From Nevskiaceae bacterium (GTDB lineage: Bacteria; Pseudomonadota; Gammaproteobacteria; Nevskiales; Nevskiaceae), in NCBI GenBank assembly GCA_004298465.1, contig SCRT01000004.1, positions 124,001-188,000 on the forward strand: a DNA stretch of 64,000 nucleotides, given 5' to 3'. Shown here piece by piece: positions 7,579 to 15,480 of this stretch. The notes beneath the pieces are model-generated. The model made no database searches, was not told where the DNA came from, and worked only from the letters and a program-made list of their open reading frames with translations. Made by a program: the position numbers and the translations under genes. The first letter of the stretch is position 1, and every line of letters starts with the position of its first letter.

Positions 7579-9330
7579 TCAGTTCGCCGCAGCAGGTGGC
7601 AGCGCGGCGCGGGCCGCGCGCAGCAGCAGCGGAAGTACCGGCGTGCCGATCACGGTGGTGACGCCGGCGGCCAATGCGGCACGCATGCCGGCGTCCGTCG
7701 CGAGCACGCGCCCGGCGGCCACGCGGGTGCCGCCCAGCAGGCGCGCAACATTTGCCGGGTCGTCGCCGCCGGGCAGAACGTCGAGGTCCACGCAGTCAGT
7801 GCCCGCATCCCCGGGGGCGGGGATCACGCGCAACGGCGCGTGCGCCGCGATCATCTCCTGCAGTGCCGCCAGCCGCGGGTCGCTGGCGGTGTCGGGTACG
7901 GTGACTTCGAGTGCACCGCGAAAGATCCTGCCACGCGTGGCATCGACGGTGACGGTCTGCCCGGCGAGCGCCGTCACGGTGCCGAGGCCGCAGCCGGTGA
8001 CGCAGGCCACACCGAGCGCGCGGCTGACGACCGCCGCGTGGCTGGTAGCGCCACCCTGTTCGGTCACGACGGCCCTGGCGCGCAGCATGCCGTGGACATC
8101 CTCGGGGCTGGTGGTGGCGCGTACCAGGACCACCGCTTCGCCGTTCGCGGCGCGTCTTTCGGCTTCATCGGGGTCGATGACCACCGTGCCGATGCCGACG
8201 CCCGGGCAGGCCGGCTCGCCGTGTGCGACGGGCGTCGCCGTGGCCGCCTGTGCGTCGCTCAGGCGTGGCGCCAGCACGTTATGCAATTGCTCCGGGGTGA
8301 TGCGCCGGAGCACGGTGTCCGCGTCGATCAAGCCATCCCCAGCCATTTCGATCGCGCACCGCAGCGCGGCGGCCGGCGCGCGCTTGGCGGCACGCGATTG
8401 CAGGATGAACAGTTCACTGTTCTGCACGGTGAACTCGATGTCTTGCATGTCGTGGTTCGCTTGTTCCAGGGTCGCGGCGGCCTGCAGCAAGCGCTGCAGC
8501 GCATCCGGCACGATCTGTCGCATGGCGTCGAGCGGCCGCGGCGTGAAACGGCCGGAGACGACGTCTTCGCCCTGCGCCTGCGGCAGATATTCTCCGTAGG
8601 GCGTGTCTTCGCCGGTCAGGGGGTTGCGGCTGAACAGCACGCCAGTGCCGGAGGTTGCGGACAGGTTGCCGAACACCATGGCCTGGACTGTGACCGCCGT
8701 GCCGAGGTCGTCGGCGATGCCGTTGTGCTGGCGGTAGCGCCGCGCGCGGCGCGAGTTCCAGCTTTCGAACACGGCGCGGATCGCAGCGTGCAGGCAGGCG
8801 CGGGCGTCGGTCGGCACCTGCTTGCCGCTCGCGGCCAGCAATGCGGCGTTCCAGGACTCCGGCATGCCGTCCGCTGCGAATTCCACGCCGCTCGCCTTGA
8901 GCACGATGTGTGCATACAGCTCGAAGTAGCGGCGGTGCACATCGTGGGCGAAAGCGGCGGCGCCGGTTTCCGCCGCCAGTGCGGCTTCGGTCGCCGGTGT
9001 GATGCCGGTATTGAGCACGGTGTCCATCATCCCAGGCATGGAGATCGCCGCCCCGGAGCGCACGGACACCAGCAGTGGCGCGGGGCCGTACCCGAAAGTG
9101 CGGCCGGTCTTTGCTTCCAGCCATGTGATGCCGGCGGCAACTTCTTCCTCCAGGCCGGGTGGGAACGCGCTGCCGGTCTGGTAGGCGTTGCAGGCGTGCG
9201 TGGTGATGACGAAAGCTGGCGGTACCGGCAGGCCGAGTTCGGACATGCGGGCGATCGACCACGCTTTGCCGCCGATCAGCGCGCGGTCGGGAAGCGGGCC
9301 TTCACCCAGATGCAGGGTCCAATGGGACAT
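7579..9330 (-). CDS. Pyruvate phosphate dikinase-like protein lacking the pyruvate/PEP barrel
   Basis: A 583-residue protein matching the N-terminal ATP-grasp and central phosphohistidine swivel domains of pyruvate phosphate dikinase. Seen: ALIGGKAWSIARMSELGLPVPPAF, SVRSGAAISMPGMMDTV (89-105), LFSRNPLTGEDTPYGEYLPQ (232-251) and QGGATSHAAVVSRALGVACV with the phospho-acceptor His431. PPDK is about 870-900 residues; here the C-terminal PEP/pyruvate TIM barrel is absent and about 100 other residues follow the swivel domain. It can plausibly bind ATP and phosphorylate its own His, so the final phosphate acceptor must be a different substrate or a partner protein. Its ATG overlaps the upstream stop (TGATG). 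Inference: ATP-dependent activation (phosphorylation) module of the carboxylase. Confidence 0.88.
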   Translation of the reverse strand: MSHWTLHLGEGPLPDRALIGGKAWSIARMSELGLPVPPAFVITTHACNAYQTGSAFPPGLEEEVAAGITWLEAKTGRTFGYGPAPLLVSVRSGAAISMPGMMDTVLNTGITPATEAALAAETGAAAFAHDVHRRYFELYAHIVLKASGVEFAADGMPESWNAALLAASGKQVPTDARACLHAAIRAVFESWNSRRARRYRQHNGIADDLGTAVTVQAMVFGNLSATSGTGVLFSRNPLTGEDTPYGEYLPQAQGEDVVSGRFTPRPLDAMRQIVPDALQRLLQAAATLEQANHDMQDIEFTVQNSELFILQSRAAKRAPAAALRCAIEMAGDGLIDADTVLRRITPEQLHNVLAPRLSDAQAATATPVAHGEPACPGVGIGTVVIDPDEAERRAANGEAVVLVRATTSPEDVHGMLRARAVVTEQGGATSHAAVVSRALGVACVTGCGLGTVTALAGQTVTVDATRGRIFRGALEVTVPDTASDPRLAALQEMIAAHAPLRVIPAPGDAGTDCVDLDVLPGGDDPANVARLLGGTRVAAGRVLATDAGMRAALAAGVTTVIGTPVLPLLLRAARAALPPAAAN

Positions 9331-9932
9331 CAGGCCTCTCGCGTGCGGCCGAGCACCCGGATCAGGTCTTCGTGCAATTCGAACCACGTCGTGTGGTAGC
9401 TCATGCAGCGCACGTCGGACACCCATGCCACGTCGCCGTCCTCGGCTTTTTCAAGTGCGCGCGCGAGCAGTTTCTTGTAGAGCGCCAGCCGGGGCAGGCC
9501 GGCGGCGAAACGATCCAGGATGCCTTCGGCGCGTTCGTGGAGGTCACCCAGGCGCACGATGATCTTTTCGTCGTAGCCCGGATCGGAGTGGTCGTTCGGA
9601 ACTTGCTCGCCGGCGAGCGTGAGCGTCTGCCAGTCCGTCATCAGCGTCTTGAGTTGGCGGTTGATGATCTCGAAGGCGTCGTACGTCGCCTGCATCGCCG
9701 TGTCGGCGCGCTGCGCGGCGTAGTCGGGTGCATAGCTCATCTTCAGCGCGACCTGTGCGGCAGGCTGCAGCATGAACGCTTCGCCGGTTCGGGCTACGCG
9801 GCCATTTTGCGCGGCCGCGTCCAGCGCCTGCTGTACGGTGGCGGCATCGAGCCCAGTGATCTCGGCCACGCTCGCGGCCGTGCCGTGTTTCTTGATGGCG
9901 AGGCCGTGGAGCGCAAGTCGTGCATCGTTCAT
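9330..9932 (-). CDS. Cluster protein of unknown function, possible winged-helix N-terminus
   Basis: I do not recognise this 200-residue protein. Residues 1-55 look like a small winged-helix domain (helix, AASVAEITGLDAATVQQAL, then a GRVARTGEAFMLQP wing-like stretch). The rest is mostly helical and charged, with QLKTLMTDWQTL, HERAEGILDRFAAGLPRL and a His/Trp-rich end MSYHTTWFELHEDLI. No signal peptide or membrane segment. Translational coupling is tight on both sides: ATGA overlap with the CoA-ligase stop and TGATG overlap with the dikinase-like gene. This argues for stoichiometric production with the dikinase-like protein, perhaps as an accessory or structural subunit rather than a regulator. 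Confidence 0.75.
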   Translation of the reverse strand: MNDARLALHGLAIKKHGTAASVAEITGLDAATVQQALDAAAQNGRVARTGEAFMLQPAAQVALKMSYAPDYAAQRADTAMQATYDAFEIINRQLKTLMTDWQTLTLAGEQVPNDHSDPGYDEKIIVRLGDLHERAEGILDRFAAGLPRLALYKKLLARALEKAEDGDVAWVSDVRCMSYHTTWFELHEDLIRVLGRTREA

Positions 9933-11410
9933 GACGCTGCACCATGGTCCAGCCGCGCGATGAGCGCATCGCGCACGACCCGCCGCAGGATCTTGTGCGC
10001 ACCGCTCTTGGGCAGTGCTTCGGGCCATTGCTCGACCACTTTCGGGCACTTGTAGCCGGCCAGCCGCTGTTTCGCCCAGGCGTGGACGGCGGCGCAGTCC
10101 AGCGGGCCGGGGCCGTAGACCACAGCGTGCACGCGGTCGCCCCATTTCTCGTCCGGCAGGCCGACGACGGCCGCCTCCACCACGCCGGGAAAGCCCATCA
10201 GCACGTCCTCCACTTCGCGCGGATAGACGTTGTAGCCGCCGGAAATGAGCATGTCGTTCTTGCGGTCGAGGATATAGAAGAAGCCGTCCTCGTCCATGCG
10301 CCCGACGTCGCCGGTATGCAGCCAGCCATTGCGGAAGGTTTTCTCCGTGGCTTCGGGCCGGTTCCAGTAATACGCCATGGTCTGCGGGCCACGGCAGCAG
10401 ATTTCGCCGACTTCACCCACCGGAACTTCGCTGTCCGCGTCGTCCAGCACGGCTGCTTCGACAATCGTATAGGGCCGGCCACAGGAGCCGATGCGATCGT
10501 GGTCTTCGGGCCTGAGGCAGGTGATGACCATCGGGCTTTCCGCCTGCCCGTAAGTTTGCGCGAAGATCTTGCCGAAGCGTTGCTCGGCGCGGCGCAGCAC
10601 GGCCTCCGCGATCGGCGAGGCGCCGTAGGCGATGGTCTGCAGGTTCAGCTTCGCGGCGGCGAGTGCCGGGTCTTCCAGCAGCATGGCGAGCATCGTCGGG
10701 ACGAGGAATGTCATCGTCGCGCGCTCGCGTTCCGCCAGGCGGAGGAACGCGCCGGTGTCGAATTTCGTCATCACCAGCGAACAGGCGCCACGCACCAGCG
10801 CCGGCAGGAAGAACGCGCCGGACGCGTGCGCGATGGGGGCGGCGTGCAGGAAGGTATCGCCACGGTGGATGTTCGGCACGAGGTCGGTGAGGAAGGCGGA
10901 CAGTTCCGACAACTCCCCACGCGTCGTGAGCGTCACACCCTTGGGTTTCCCGGTCGTGCCGCCGGTATAGCCGATGCGGTACGGTGCATCCAACGGCCAG
11001 GCTGCGTGGTCGTGCCGCGTAGCGTCGCCGCTGGCGATCATCTCGTCGAGCGCGTCCCGGCCGACGCTGATCTCGACGTCGAAGCGGGCATCACCGGCAT
11101 GCAGCACGGCGCGGGCGCCGCTGTCCGCGAGCTTGTAGTTGTGGTTTTCCATCTTCTCGCGCGTGTTCATGCCGACGCGCACGAGGTTCACTTTCGCCAG
11201 CGCGTAGTAGGCGATGATGCATTCGATGGAATTCGGCAACACCACGCCGACGCGATCACCGGGGCGCAAACCCTTCGCGATGAGGGCATTGCCGAGCCGA
11301 TTCGTGGCGGTGTCGAACTGCCGGAACGTAAGAGTGCGCTCGCCTTCCGTCAGGCACGGGAGATCGCCGTGTTCGACGGCGGCGCGGTGAATCAGTGAGC
11401 CGATCTGCAT
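9929..11410 (-). CDS. Acyl-CoA ligase (AMP-forming)
   Basis: A 493-residue adenylate-forming ligase that activates a carboxylic acid with ATP and CoA. Seen: the P-loop-like YTGGTTGKPKGVT (148-160), AQTYGQAESPM, GWLHTGDVGRMDEDGFFYI, DRKNDMLISGGYNVYP (hinge) and the C-terminal PKSGAHKILRR. The catalytic Lys is preceded by His, where GK is usual. The set of genes around it suggests a beta-keto acid produced by carboxylation of a ketone, analogous to benzoylacetate-CoA ligases. The stop overlaps the next gene start by 4 bases. A GGAG sequence lies unusually far (about 17 bases) from ATG 11410, so the start is slightly uncertain. Confidence 0.9.
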   Translation of the reverse strand: MQIGSLIHRAAVEHGDLPCLTEGERTLTFRQFDTATNRLGNALIAKGLRPGDRVGVVLPNSIECIIAYYALAKVNLVRVGMNTREKMENHNYKLADSGARAVLHAGDARFDVEISVGRDALDEMIASGDATRHDHAAWPLDAPYRIGYTGGTTGKPKGVTLTTRGELSELSAFLTDLVPNIHRGDTFLHAAPIAHASGAFFLPALVRGACSLVMTKFDTGAFLRLAERERATMTFLVPTMLAMLLEDPALAAAKLNLQTIAYGASPIAEAVLRRAEQRFGKIFAQTYGQAESPMVITCLRPEDHDRIGSCGRPYTIVEAAVLDDADSEVPVGEVGEICCRGPQTMAYYWNRPEATEKTFRNGWLHTGDVGRMDEDGFFYILDRKNDMLISGGYNVYPREVEDVLMGFPGVVEAAVVGLPDEKWGDRVHAVVYGPGPLDCAAVHAWAKQRLAGYKCPKVVEQWPEALPKSGAHKILRRVVRDALIARLDHGAAS

Positions 11411-11431
11411 GACGGATTCCGAATTTTCTCC

Positions 11432-12991
11432 TTATTCCCCGGCGCTGCCGCGCAGCGCCAGGATGTCCGCACGCGACAGGCCGGCACCCTTGTCCTTCAG
11501 GCGCCGCGAAGTGCGTTGCTCGCGCCGGTAGAGTGCGTCGGCCAGCGGCGTGTTGGCGTGGTACTTCAGCCACGTTTCCCCGAGGAAACGGTATTCCGGT
11601 GCGACGTTCGTCGGCGGTGCGGCGCGGCTGGCGCGGTTGTAGTCCGCGATCGTCAGCTTGCCGCGCGACGTGGTGTAGCAGTCCTTTTTTTCCGGCAGCT
11701 TCGTGGTGCCCGCATGGACTTCGCCGACGCCGGCGGTGTAGGGCTCGCCGGCGAGCACGGAGTAGGGAATGGGCGTGAAGAAACGCGCGCCACGATTCGC
11801 GTGCTGCATCATCACGTAGTCCGACACCTGCTGCGTGGGATTTGCTGCCGTGCACAGCGCCACGAGGATGTCACGACCATACTCGTCGTTGAGCAGCGGG
11901 CGGAAGTGTTCCGCGCGCTCGTCGATCTTCACCCAGTCGTCCGGGTCGTAGCAGCCCGCGATGTGGGCGACGTCCTTGCACACCGCGAAGTAGGTGATGG
12001 CGCCGGCGTCCAGCATCTGGTCGCGCGACCAGTTCGCAATCCTGAGCCACAGCTTGTTCGTGGCCTCCGTCACCTGCCCGGTGAGGCGCTGGAACGTGGC
12101 GGTCAGTTCCCCGCGCGAACCCATGCCGAGCGGCACACGGCCGTCCGTCAGGCTGTCGGAATGGTAGAGGCCGACGCCCACGAGCTTGTCGGCCGAGAAT
12201 TCCGGCTCGGCCTCGAAGGAGCCCCAGTCATCCACGATGTGGAAGTGACAGTCCTTCACCGCCATCGTGACGGTAATGTTGTTGTGTTCCACGCCGGCGG
12301 CCACGTCGTCCAGCCACGGCAGGTCGCCTTCCGCGAGGTCGACGAAGTCGCGGACCAGCAGCTCGGTATGGTCGTCCAGCTTGTAGGGCCCGTGGTTGTT
12401 GAGCGAGATCCGGCTTTCACAGGCCACGAGAAACGCGTATTGCGACGCCGCCGCCATGAATCCGTGCGCCGCCTGGTGCAGTTCATCGCCCGGTGCACAG
12501 TCGTAGAGGTCGGCGTGGAAGACCTGCACCGTGCGTTCCGGCAGCAGTTGCGCGCGATGACCGAACTCGCGGTTCGTGATGTGGCCGTCGTTGCGGTGGT
12601 AGGCAAGCTGGAAGCGCTTCCAGAAATCCAGCACGTAGATGATGTCGTTTATGCCGTCAGTGGGCTTGAGCAAACCCATGTTCAGCAGCCATTCGCGGCC
12701 GAACAGGTAGAAGTCCGGCATGTAGGCCATGAGGCTGGCGCACTTCGTGCCGATGTGGCGCGCACGGTCGCCGATTTCCTCGGCCGACATGAAGGATTCA
12801 ACCTTGCGGAACAGCGCCGGATAGCGGTACCAGCAGTTCGCGTAGGACAGCATCATGTAGGCGGGAACCGGGAACAGCTTGGATTCCTGCACGGTGCGCG
12901 TCACGCACAGCCAGTAGTTCTCGTCGCCGTGGCACTGGATCAGGTTGTTCGTCTCCAGCAGCTGGGCGTAGTTGACCGGGTTCGTATTCAT
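11432..12991 (-). CDS. Conserved-looking 519-residue protein of unknown function
   Basis: I cannot assign a family. It is a soluble 519-residue protein without signal peptide or membrane segments, rich in His, Cys, Tyr and Trp, with stretches such as NYWLCVTRTVQESKLFPVPA (about 26-45), HFHIVDDWGSFEAEPEFSAD (mid), YFAVCKDVAHIAGCYDPDDW and a basic C-terminus. Its ATG (12991) overlaps the stop of the swivel-domain gene (ATGA), so the two are translationally coupled and probably work together. Given that neither of the cluster's phosphohistidine proteins has a PEP/pyruvate barrel, this protein is a candidate for the substrate-binding part of the activating complex. That is inference from context only. 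Confidence 0.8.
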   Translation of the reverse strand: MNTNPVNYAQLLETNNLIQCHGDENYWLCVTRTVQESKLFPVPAYMMLSYANCWYRYPALFRKVESFMSAEEIGDRARHIGTKCASLMAYMPDFYLFGREWLLNMGLLKPTDGINDIIYVLDFWKRFQLAYHRNDGHITNREFGHRAQLLPERTVQVFHADLYDCAPGDELHQAAHGFMAAASQYAFLVACESRISLNNHGPYKLDDHTELLVRDFVDLAEGDLPWLDDVAAGVEHNNITVTMAVKDCHFHIVDDWGSFEAEPEFSADKLVGVGLYHSDSLTDGRVPLGMGSRGELTATFQRLTGQVTEATNKLWLRIANWSRDQMLDAGAITYFAVCKDVAHIAGCYDPDDWVKIDERAEHFRPLLNDEYGRDILVALCTAANPTQQVSDYVMMQHANRGARFFTPIPYSVLAGEPYTAGVGEVHAGTTKLPEKKDCYTTSRGKLTIADYNRASRAAPPTNVAPEYRFLGETWLKYHANTPLADALYRREQRTSRRLKDKGAGLSRADILALRGSAGE

Positions 12992-13734
12992 TTCGTGATC
13001 CGCCAGACGCGCGCCGTTACTTCGCGCCCCGATTGGTAGTCGTCTGCCGTCTTCGGGCGTGCCGTGGTTTCGATGCGCACCGTGTCGCCGTGGCGAATAC
13101 CGGAGACTTTGGCGTTCATCAGGCACGGCACGCGATATTCGCGCGTGAGAATGCCGAGATGCGAGCGCGTGGAGCCGCCGGCACAGATCACGCCGGCGAA
13201 GCGGGCGAGAATGGGAGCTGTCAGCGTGCCGCCGGAATCGTCGATGATGGCGATGGTGTCCGCCGGTACACCGCCCTGCACGTACTTGAGCACCTGCGCC
13301 GGCGTGCGGATATAGCGCGCGATGCCGGTACGGTCCTCTGCGTAGCGCGCCACGTTGTCGCCCTGGCCGCGCTGTTCGCGCCCTTCGGGATCGGTCGTCG
13401 CCGTGATGGCCTCCGCGTGTTCGAAGGAGAATGTGGCCAGGCTGGCTTCATCTGCCCCGGCTGCGGGCACGTAGGCCTCGGGGCGTTCGCGCGGCGAGAT
13501 GGCTGCCGACCATGCGAAGCGGTGGCCGGCTTCAAGCAGCAGCGCCTCCACAGCGCGGAAATCCTCTGCCGTGACGTGTGCCGGTGGTTCCCCGGTCACG
13601 AAGCCGGCCCATTCGTCGCCGGCGGCCGCCAGCCGGGTGCGGACGCGGTCGTGGATCGCGTTGTGGAACGCCTCGACAACGGCGGAAGCATCGCCGTGCG
13701 AGAACTTGTCAGTATCCGCGTAAAGCCGTGTCAT
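12988..13734 (-). CDS. Free-standing phosphohistidine swivel-domain protein (PEP-utilising mobile domain)
   Basis: A 248-residue protein whose C-terminal half (about 155-225) matches the PEP-utilising mobile domain: ARFAGVICAGGSTRSHLGIL with candidate phospho-acceptor His192, followed by REYRVPCLMNAKVSGIRHGD. The N-terminal half is helical and unassigned. No ATP-grasp or PEP-binding barrel is present. GGAGGAGAACC directly precedes ATG 13734, a strong ribosome site, while an upstream ATG at 13791 lacks one. Together with the dikinase-like protein at 7579-9330 this gives the cluster two phosphohistidine carriers, reminiscent of the split subunits of phenylphosphate synthase. Specific function is not established. 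Confidence 0.83.
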   Translation of the reverse strand: MTRLYADTDKFSHGDASAVVEAFHNAIHDRVRTRLAAAGDEWAGFVTGEPPAHVTAEDFRAVEALLLEAGHRFAWSAAISPRERPEAYVPAAGADEASLATFSFEHAEAITATTDPEGREQRGQGDNVARYAEDRTGIARYIRTPAQVLKYVQGGVPADTIAIIDDSGGTLTAPILARFAGVICAGGSTRSHLGILTREYRVPCLMNAKVSGIRHGDTVRIETTARPKTADDYQSGREVTARVWRITK

Positions 13735-13768
13735 GGTTCTCCTCCAGACGGCTGCCTGTATTGGCGGG

Positions 13769-14548
13769 TTAGTGGGCGGTGGTGCCTCCATCGACCATCA
13801 GCACCGCGCCGTTGCAGTACGAGGCGTCATCGGAGGCCATGAACAGGCAGGCACTGGCGATTTCCGCAGGCTTGCCGGCGCGTTGCATCGGGCACAGCGT
13901 CGGCGCCACGGCTGTGTCGTCGAAATAATGCATGACCGATGCGATCATGCCGGTATCGACGAACCCCGGACACACACAGTTCGAGCGAATGCCGTCCTTT
14001 ATGTAGGCGATGGCAAGCGAGCGCGTGAGATTGATGACGGCGCCCTTGGAAGCGGTATAGGCGTGGGCATCGGCGACGCCCATTACGCCGAAGATGGAAC
14101 CCACGTTGACGATGTTGCCAGCCCCTTGTTTCTGCATCTGCGGCACCACGATGCGGCAGGTGTTGTACACCGAACCGAGGTTGATGTTGATGACTTCCTG
14201 CCACTTGTCGACAGGTGTGGTCGCCACGTCGTTCATCGAGCCGGGGCTTTTCTCCGCCCAGCTGTAACCGACGCCGGCGACGTTGACGAGGATGTCCACG
14301 CGGCCATAAGTGTCGATCGCCTGGGTCAGAGCGCGTTCCGTCTGCTCCGCGCTGGACAGGTCGGCCGTTGCCACAGCAGCTTCGCCGCCTGCTGCCGCAA
14401 TGGTGTTGCGCAGGGCGTCCAACCCCGGTTGTGTGCGGCTGATGCCGAAGATCTTCGCCCCTTCCTGCGCGAAGCGTTCCGCACACGCGCGGCCGATGCC
14501 GTGTCCGGCACCCGTGATGACGGCAACCTTGCCCTCAATCCGTCCCAT
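13769..14548 (-). CDS. Short-chain dehydrogenase/reductase, first gene of the cluster
   Basis: A 259-residue classical SDR. Seen: TGAGHGIG (12-19), Arg38 in GISRTQ (suggesting NADP), NVAG in place of NNAG (89-92), Ser151 in NVGSIFG and YTASK (Tyr164, Lys168), then a C-terminal MVDGGTTAH. An insertion YSWAEKSPGSMNDVATTP (95-112) enlarges the substrate side. GAGGAGACTGCG precedes ATG 14548. It is the promoter-proximal gene of the minus-strand cluster and is divergent from the GntR-type regulator; an operator-like palindrome lies between them. Probable role: oxidation of the inducing secondary alcohol to its ketone. Confidence 0.88.
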   Translation of the reverse strand: MGRIEGKVAVITGAGHGIGRACAERFAQEGAKIFGISRTQPGLDALRNTIAAAGGEAAVATADLSSAEQTERALTQAIDTYGRVDILVNVAGVGYSWAEKSPGSMNDVATTPVDKWQEVININLGSVYNTCRIVVPQMQKQGAGNIVNVGSIFGVMGVADAHAYTASKGAVINLTRSLAIAYIKDGIRSNCVCPGFVDTGMIASVMHYFDDTAVAPTLCPMQRAGKPAEIASACLFMASDDASYCNGAVLMVDGGTTAH

Positions 14549-14619
14549 CGCAGTCTCCTCTTGTCTGGCGGCAGCTGAATGTCGAAGCATCAGGTTTCGT
14601 TAATTCTTGTCTTAGGATA

Positions 14620-14630
14620 TTGTAGGACAA
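14620..14630. promoter_or_regulatory. Candidate GntR/FadR-type operator
   Basis: TTGTAGGACAA is a perfect 4+4 palindrome around a 3-base spacer and fits the general FadR-subfamily operator TNGTNNNACNA. It lies in the divergent interval between the SDR at 14548 and the FCD regulator. A looser half-site TTGTC occurs at 14607-14611. Likely used for autoregulation and for control of the cluster by the adjacent regulator. Confidence 0.5.
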
Positions 14631-14695
14631 TGTTCTTGGCAACCGATGACGACCATGAACCGGCCAGGGTTCGACAGCAGGGCTTCGAGCGAGTG

Positions 14696-15415
14696 ATGAC
14701 GACGAGTCTGCGTCGGAAGGCGGGCCGGGAGCCCGGCTCCGGACAGTTGCGCGATGACAGTTCTCCGGACCGGGTCGTGACCGCGATCCGGCAGGGCCTG
14801 ATGACCGGGCGGTTCGTTCCTGGCCAGCGGCTCGTCGAAGCGGATATCCACCAGACGCTGGGTGTCAGTCGCGGCCCGATTCGGGAGGCGATGAAGCGCC
14901 TGTCAGCGGAAGGAGTGGTGACCTTGCAGCCCCATCGCGGTGCCTGCATCCGCGCGCTGACACGGTCCGATGCGGTGGATCTGTTGCAGGCTTTGGAAGT
15001 GATCGTCGGGCTGGCGGCGCAGCTTGCGGCACAAAAGATCGAAGGTTCGGGGAATCAGGCCCTACTGGAAGAGCGCTACCGGCGGCTGGCCGAACTGGGG
15101 CCTGCCGCCGACCTGGTGCCTCAGGCGATCGAGCGGACGGGGTTCTATGAGGCCATCTTCAAGATCGCGGACAATCGGGAGCTGGCAAACATGAACCCCA
15201 TGGCGCCGACGCTGATCCTGCGCATGCAGATCCACGGCTACCTAAGCGCAGAGGAACGCGGGCTCCAGTTCTCCGACTACGCCCATCTCTACGAGGCCAT
15301 CCGTGGTGCCAGGCCGGGGCGGGCGAGCGCGGTCGTCAGGCGGCACATCCGGCGCAGTACCCAGCAGATCCTGCGGCTTCCGGATATCGCCTTCACGGCG
15401 TATCGGTGCCGATGA
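14696..15415 (+). CDS. GntR family transcriptional regulator (FCD subfamily)
   Basis: From ATG 14696 the protein has 239 residues. A winged-helix domain (AIRQGLMTGRFVPGQRLVEA...LGVSRGPIREAMKRLSAEG...LQPHRGA) is followed by an all-helical FCD ligand-binding domain containing ALEVIVGLAAQLAA and HLYEAIRGARPGRASAVVRR. FCD regulators usually repress catabolic genes until a carboxylate or CoA-like effector binds. An alternative ATG at 14630 would add 22 residues but overlaps the operator palindrome, so the downstream start is preferred. Ribosome-site evidence is weak for both. It is transcribed away from the carboxylase cluster and is the obvious local regulator of it. Confidence 0.87.
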   Translation: MTTSLRRKAGREPGSGQLRDDSSPDRVVTAIRQGLMTGRFVPGQRLVEADIHQTLGVSRGPIREAMKRLSAEGVVTLQPHRGACIRALTRSDAVDLLQALEVIVGLAAQLAAQKIEGSGNQALLEERYRRLAELGPAADLVPQAIERTGFYEAIFKIADNRELANMNPMAPTLILRMQIHGYLSAEERGLQFSDYAHLYEAIRGARPGRASAVVRRHIRRSTQQILRLPDIAFTAYRCR

Positions 15416-15480
15416 CGGTGTTCTGCCGGCGTCCGGCTGTGCTGCTGAATGGAGGGGGGAGTGGTGCCGGCGCGCTGCCG

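Noticed and set aside
7273-9399. Long plus-strand open frame of about 700 codons
   Set aside because: It lies antisense to the biotin carrier and dikinase-like genes, has Arg/Gly/Ala-biased composition typical of GC-rich antisense frames and no recognisable motif.
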